Source: Rhodanobacter sp. FDAARGOS 1247
GTDB lineage: Bacteria > Pseudomonadota > Gammaproteobacteria > Xanthomonadales > Rhodanobacteraceae
Length of the DNA: 64,000 bases
Reading direction: 5' to 3'
NCBI RefSeq assembly: GCF_016889805.1
Contig: NZ_CP069535.1
Location: forward strand, 2,542,001 to 2,606,000
A program made the translations under genes and the position numbers. The notes beneath the pieces were generated by a model, which ran no database searches, had not been told where the DNA came from, and was given only the letters and a program-made list of their open reading frames with translations. Numbering within the stretch: the stretch's first letter is position 1; every line of letters begins with the position of its first letter. Of this stretch, positions 60,273-64,000 are shown one piece after another.

Positions 60273-61163
60273 CTAAGCCTCCCCAAGCAACTCCACCAAC
60301 CGCGCCTCACACGCCGACAAATCATGCCCCCGCCGCTGTGAAACCACGAACGTCAGCGACCGGATATGCCACGCACGCCGTTCGAGTTCGACGAGCTCCC
60401 CGCCGGCCAGATCCTCGACCACAAGATGCCGCGGCAGATGTCCCCACCCGAGCCCGGCTTTCAGCAGATCGCGTTTCGCACCGAGATCGTTGACCAGCCA
60501 CTGGCGCTTGCCGGCCACGCCCTCCTGGGTCTTGTCCGCGCCGGGCTGGTTGTCGGTGACGATGATCTGGGTGTAGCGGCCGAACTCGTCCACGGGGATG
60601 GGTTTGGGGGTTGAGGCGAGCGGATAGGTCGGCGCGCAGACCGTCACCATCTCTTCCTCGCGCAACCAGTGGCGTTCGATGGCTTGCGGGTTCACTTCCG
60701 GCACGTCGTTGATGGTGACGGCCAGGGCGCACACTTTTTCGAGCACCAGCTTTTCGCCGCCCTGCATGGTGGTGATGCGCAGGTTGATCGCGGCGGTGGG
60801 GCATTCTTCCTGCAGCGTGCGCAGGCAGCCGATCAGGTGGGTGCGCGGAAAGTAGGCATCGACCGCCACCGACACCTGCGGCACGCCGGCCTTGGCGATG
60901 GAGCCGGCGCGGTTCTTCATTTCCTCCGTGCGCGAGATCACCGCCCGCGCGTCGGGCAGGAGGCTGCGCCCTGCCGCGGTGAGCTGCGCCTTGCGCGTGT
61001 TGCGCTCGAACAGCTCGACGTCGAATGCGCTTTCCAGCGCCTTGATCGCGTGGCTGATGGCCGACTGCGCCCGCGCGAGCTTGCGCGCCGCGCCCGAGAA
61101 GCTGCCCTGGTCGCACACCGCCACGAATGCGCGCAGCTGGTTGATGGTGACGTTGTCGAGCAT
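60273..61163 (-). CDS. LysR-family transcriptional regulator
   Basis: 296 residues. N-terminal HTH (VTINQLRAFVAVCDQGSFSGAARKLARAQSAISHAIKALESAFDVELFERNTRKAQLTAAGRSLL) and a two-lobed periplasmic-binding-like effector domain. It is divergent from a redox gene cluster (oxidoreductase 61367, SDRs, methyltransferase), the standard LysR arrangement; it likely activates those genes. A candidate LysR box lies at 61182. Confidence 0.95.
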   Translation of the reverse strand: MLDNVTINQLRAFVAVCDQGSFSGAARKLARAQSAISHAIKALESAFDVELFERNTRKAQLTAAGRSLLPDARAVISRTEEMKNRAGSIAKAGVPQVSVAVDAYFPRTHLIGCLRTLQEECPTAAINLRITTMQGGEKLVLEKVCALAVTINDVPEVNPQAIERHWLREEEMVTVCAPTYPLASTPKPIPVDEFGRYTQIIVTDNQPGADKTQEGVAGKRQWLVNDLGAKRDLLKAGLGWGHLPRHLVVEDLAGGELVELERRAWHIRSLTFVVSQRRGHDLSACEARLVELLGEA

Positions 61164-61181
61164 CAGCTATCCAGAAAATAG

Positions 61182-61196
61182 ATCGTATTAAGCGAT
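61182..61196. promoter_or_regulatory. Candidate LysR box ATCGTATTAAGCGAT
   Basis: ATCG-N7-CGAT is an interrupted palindrome of the T-N11-A class, 18 bases before the LysR start codon. Such sites mediate autorepression and activation of the divergent gene; the divergent start is about 170 bases away, across a REP-like element. Confidence 0.5.
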
Positions 61197-61270
61197 GTTT
61201 CGTCAATTGTGTTGATGCGTCAAGCGACCCAGATTGGTTGGGCAACCGGTTCGAATCGCTCGGCACGCTC

Positions 61271-61305
61271 AAGTCACTGGATCCCCGCCTTCGCGGGGAT
61301 GACGG
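61271..61305 (-). repeat. REP-like element (minus orientation) with ATCCCCGC-GAAG-GCGGGGAT stem
   Basis: An 8-base perfect stem (61281-61300) within AGTCACTGGATCCCC...GGGGATGACGG. Read on the minus strand it is GTCATCCCCGCGAAGGCGGGGATCCAG, the same family as 53530-53558. It sits between the LysR box and the oxidoreductase start. Confidence 0.85.
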
Positions 61306-61366
61306 CGACAAGCCAAGCGCCATTCGGGCCAGACCACTCCATCTCCATACTGAAAAGGACAATGCC

Positions 61367-61966
61367 ATGAGCTACGCCATCATCGGTTTCGGTTCCATCG
61401 GCCAGGCCCTCGCCCGCGCGTTCGCCCGCAACAACATCGAAGTCACGGTTGCCAGTCGGCGGCCGCCCGAAGCCCTGTTGCCGCAGGCGCAGGCGATCGG
61501 GCCCAAGGTCATCCCCAGGACATTGCAGGAAGCCGTCAAGGCGGACGTGATCATCCTGGCGGTGCTGTTCGAGGGACACCGGGACATCGGCAAGCTGATT
61601 CCCGACTGGACAGGCAAGACGATCATCGACGCGATGAACACGAATGACCCGGTCGAAACGCTCGACAACCTCCCCTCTTCCGCCTTCGCCGCCAGGTCGT
61701 TCCCCGGCGCCAGGTTCGTCAAGGGCTTCAATCACCTGCTGTCGCGCACCCTGGCCACCGACCCCAAGGTCCAGGGCGGCCACCGGGTGGTGTTCCTGTC
61801 GAGCGACGACGAAGCGGCCACCGCGCAAGTGGCGGACCTTGCGAAGCGACTCGGCTTCGCCCCCGTCAACCTCGGCAAGTTCGACGAGGGCGGCACCCTG
61901 GTGCAGGCACGCGGCCGCGTCTGGGGCCCGCTGATTTTCCAGGACCTGTTCAAGCAGCAGCCCTGA
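61367..61966 (+). CDS. NADPH/F420-type oxidoreductase (Rossmann, F420_oxidored family)
   Basis: 199 residues. N-terminal dinucleotide loop YAIIGFGSIGQALARAFARNNIEVTVASRRP, ADVIILAVLFEGHRDI, TIIDAMNTNDP and a C-terminal block (GHRVVFLSSDDEAATAQVADLAKRLGFAPVNLGKFDEGGTLVQARG) as in NAD(P)-binding DUF/F420-dependent reductase-like proteins. F420 is unlikely in this lineage, so NADPH is the expected cofactor. First gene downstream of the LysR regulator. Confidence 0.85.
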   Translation: MSYAIIGFGSIGQALARAFARNNIEVTVASRRPPEALLPQAQAIGPKVIPRTLQEAVKADVIILAVLFEGHRDIGKLIPDWTGKTIIDAMNTNDPVETLDNLPSSAFAARSFPGARFVKGFNHLLSRTLATDPKVQGGHRVVFLSSDDEAATAQVADLAKRLGFAPVNLGKFDEGGTLVQARGRVWGPLIFQDLFKQQP

Positions 61967-62059
61967 ACGCGCACGCCCATCGCGACAAGGATCGCGATCG
62001 GAGCGCCATCCCCATCACTGCTTCGGCAGTGGCAACCCCTCCCACCAAGGATTCATGAC

Positions 62060-62794
62060 ATGAGCAAGTTGAATGGAAAGACCGCCGTCATCACCGGCGG
62101 CGCCACCGGCATCGGCCTCGCAGCGGCCGAGCGCTTCATCGAGGAAGGCGCCTTCGTCTTCATCTACGGCCGTCGGCAGGAAGCGCTCGACGCCGCGCTG
62201 GCGAAGCTCGGCCCCAACGCCCGCGCGGTGCAGGGCTCGGTCTCCGACCCGGCCGACCTCGACCGGCTTTACGCGGCGGTGAAGGCCGAACGCGGCACGC
62301 TCGACATCGTGTTCGCCAACGCCGGGACCGGCGGCCTGCTTCCGCTCGGCCAGATCACCGCCGAGCACATCGACGAAACCTTCGACACCAACGTGAAGGG
62401 CACGATCTTCACGGTGCAGCAGGCGCTGCCGCTGATGGGCCAGGGCGGCTCGATCATCCTGACCGGATCGAGCGCCGGCACCACCGGCGCCCCGGCCTTC
62501 GGCGTCTACAGCGCGAGCAAGGCCGCCGTGCGAAACCTCGCCAAGACCTTCGCGGAGGACCTGAAGGGCACCGGCATTCGGGTCAACGTGCTGTCGCCCG
62601 GGCCGACCGCGACCGAACTGGCGAAGGCCGCGGTGGGCGAGGAAGGCCTGAAGGCGTTCGCCTCGATGAACCCGTTGCAGCGCATGGCCGAACCGGCGGA
62701 GATCGGAGCGGCGGCGGCCTTCCTGGCGTCGTCGGACAGCAGCTTCATGACCGCCAGCGAGCTGGCCGTCGATGGCGGGTTGGCGCAGATCTGA
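62060..62794 (+). CDS. Short-chain dehydrogenase/reductase
   Basis: 244 residues, classical SDR. TGGATGIG cofactor loop (12-19), NAG-type block FANAGTGG, catalytic Ser in LTGSSAG, Y-S-A-S-K (Tyr and Lys), and C-terminal SSFMTASELAVDGGLAQI. Arg in YGRRQEA suggests NADP(H). Substrate unknown. It lies 93 bases after the oxidoreductase and belongs to the LysR-linked cluster. Confidence 0.92.
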   Translation: MSKLNGKTAVITGGATGIGLAAAERFIEEGAFVFIYGRRQEALDAALAKLGPNARAVQGSVSDPADLDRLYAAVKAERGTLDIVFANAGTGGLLPLGQITAEHIDETFDTNVKGTIFTVQQALPLMGQGGSIILTGSSAGTTGAPAFGVYSASKAAVRNLAKTFAEDLKGTGIRVNVLSPGPTATELAKAAVGEEGLKAFASMNPLQRMAEPAEIGAAAAFLASSDSSFMTASELAVDGGLAQI

Positions 62795-62855
62795 CGCGGC
62801 ACGCCCTTCCGGCTCCGCCACCAGCTTTTCAGAGTCATCCACTTCGGAGGCCACC

Positions 62856-63488
62856 ATGTACCCACACTCCAGACCATCCGGGTTGCTGCGTTTCGCACGA
62901 GCCGAGGCCGGCTCGACCGTGATCGACGTGTACCCGGGCGACGGGGACTGGACCGGCCTCTTTTCCGACCTCGTCGGACCCGAGGGACGGGTCTGCAGCT
63001 TCGTGCCGGCCGAGGTCGCTCACCTCAACAACGATCCGGTCGGCCGCGCCCGAGCCCTGGCGAAGCAGCCGGGGCGAGAGAATGTGCAGGCCGTCGCGGC
63101 GGACCTGATGGCGCTGCCTGAAAGCGTGCCACCGGCGGATGTCGTGTGGCTGCACCTGTTCTATCACGACCTCCACACCGCGCTCATGCAGGCCAGGGGC
63201 GCCACCGCGGCCGACTTCAATCGAGCCGTCCATGGGCGGCTCAAGCGTGGCGGCTTCTACGTCATCGTCGACCACGTCGCCGCAGCCGGAACAGGCACGA
63301 GCAACGCCGGGTCGCTGCATCGGATCGAGCCGGCGGCGGTGCGCGAAGAGGTGGAAGCGGCGGGCTTTGTGCTGGACGCCGAAAGCAGCCTGCTGGCGAA
63401 CAACGACGACTCGCACTCCAGCAAGGTTTTCGACCCATCGATCAAGGGCCACACCGATCGCTTCGCCTATCGGTTCGTGAAGGCCTGA
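62856..63488 (+). CDS. Class I SAM-dependent methyltransferase-like protein
   Basis: 210 residues, no signal peptide. Motif I is VIDVYPGDGDWTGLFSDLVGPEGRV, then VQAVAADLMALPESVPPADVVWLHLFYHDLHTAL (motif II/post) and LKRGGFYVIVDHVAAAGTGTS (motif III), as in the small group of putative methyltransferases related to YwmD/SmtA-like proteins. The GxGxG is replaced by PGDGD, but acidic SAM-ribose residues remain. Substrate unknown. GGAGG lies five bases before ATG 62856. Confidence 0.85.
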   Translation: MYPHSRPSGLLRFARAEAGSTVIDVYPGDGDWTGLFSDLVGPEGRVCSFVPAEVAHLNNDPVGRARALAKQPGRENVQAVAADLMALPESVPPADVVWLHLFYHDLHTALMQARGATAADFNRAVHGRLKRGGFYVIVDHVAAAGTGTSNAGSLHRIEPAAVREEVEAAGFVLDAESSLLANNDDSHSSKVFDPSIKGHTDRFAYRFVKA

Positions 63489-63612
63489 CAGCGACGCATG
63501 CGCCCTGCAAGGCGACCCGCTCCGCGGGCGCAGAACCTTGCCGCGCGCGAAAGCTCGTGATCATCCGGATCACTTCCCAAGAAATGTCGACCAACCACAC
63601 AGGAACATCATC

Positions 63613-64000
63613 ATGTCCAACCAACCCGATTTACCGAAAGAACTCGCCGGCCGCCGTGCCCTCGTCACCGGAGGCACGCGCGGCATCGGCGCGGCGGTGG
63701 CCCAGCGCCTGCTCGATGCCGGCGCCAAGGTCGTTGTCGTCGCGCGCAAAGCCGACAAGGACATGCCCGCGGGCGCCACGTTCGTGTCCGGCGACGTCGC
63801 CACGAGCGAAGGCGTGGCGGCCGTCGCGACACAGGCCCTTGCAGCGCTCGGCGGCATCGACATCCTGGTGAACAACGCGGGCGGCGCGCGCGCCTTCCTG
63901 GAAGGCTCATGGACGATCCCCGACGAGGCGTGGGCCGACGGCTTCGCACTCAACCTCCAGGCTGCGATCCGCCTTACCAACGCCCTGCTCCCGGCGTTGC
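63613..64000 (+). CDS. Short-chain dehydrogenase/reductase (3' end outside window)
   Basis: The first 129 residues are visible: LAGRRALVTGGTRGIGAAVAQRLLDAGAKVVVVARKA (TGGxxxGIG cofactor loop) and DILVNNAGGARAFLEGSW (NNAG). The catalytic Tyr-x-x-x-Lys lies beyond the edge. It is the fourth gene downstream of the LysR regulator, after the methyltransferase. Start ATG 63613 was chosen for the normal SDR N-terminus. Confidence 0.9.
   Translation, partial: MSNQPDLPKELAGRRALVTGGTRGIGAAVAQRLLDAGAKVVVVARKADKDMPAGATFVSGDVATSEGVAAVATQALAALGGIDILVNNAGGARAFLEGSWTIPDEAWADGFALNLQAAIRLTNALLPAL

Overview
The window looks like a chromosomal segment of a high-GC gammaproteobacterium of the Lysobacterales (Xanthomonadales), most likely Rhodanobacteraceae (Rhodanobacter/Dyella-like). 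This rests on the gene set and protein sequences (Bpt leucyltransferase next to a DUF2007-like protein, a minCDE operon with a TTG-started minD, formate-dependent PurT, fused RlmKL, ParC, a PCuAC/SCO/CtaG copper-oxidase cluster, many TonB/GNAT/MFS paralogues) and on the dispersed short palindromes typical of that order. The assignment is an inference; no rRNA or tRNA gene was seen.

Layout. 1-29.9 kb is dense, core-like sequence: rlmKL, an AmpD-family amidase, tesB, bpt, an FMN-binding glutamate-synthase-like protein, purT, an SPFH-microprotein-RHH-CPBP operon with tandem TGATATCA boxes in front, a copper/oxidase-assembly cluster, a Gld-type ABC exporter operon, a DesK/NarL-type two-component system, minCDE, a ChaB homologue, a DUF2235 hydrolase, a Bcr/CflA efflux pump, then a fluoride riboswitch with crcB-DUF190 and cfa. 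30-35.9 kb carries a CadC-like winged-helix/TPR membrane regulator followed by exported proteins and an S33 peptidase.

36-40.8 kb is accessory. Three AT-richer same-strand genes each follow an integron-like core site, suggesting a relic gene-cassette array without a visible integrase. Downstream, a MazG-like protein, a small exported protein, a 14-residue tandem-repeat protein and a yciI-like gene are chained closely (two 4-base overlaps); yciI is split by a complete IS3-family element (39209-40397, 3-base target duplication).

41-51.4 kb returns to ordinary content: membrane protein, TraB/GumN protein with a duplicated 3' fragment 0.7 kb downstream, aldo/keto reductase, divergent EamA exporter and Lrp/AsnC regulator, parC, and a PepSY-response regulator-kinase operon divergent from a TonB-dependent receptor across a shared operator-like region. 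53.5-60.3 kb is a second accessory-looking stretch (serine hydrolase, epoxide hydrolase, subclass B3-like metallo-beta-lactamase, cupin) peppered with several families of short repeats. 60.3-64 kb is a LysR-controlled redox cluster (F420/NADP-type oxidoreductase, two SDRs, a methyltransferase), the last SDR running off the window.
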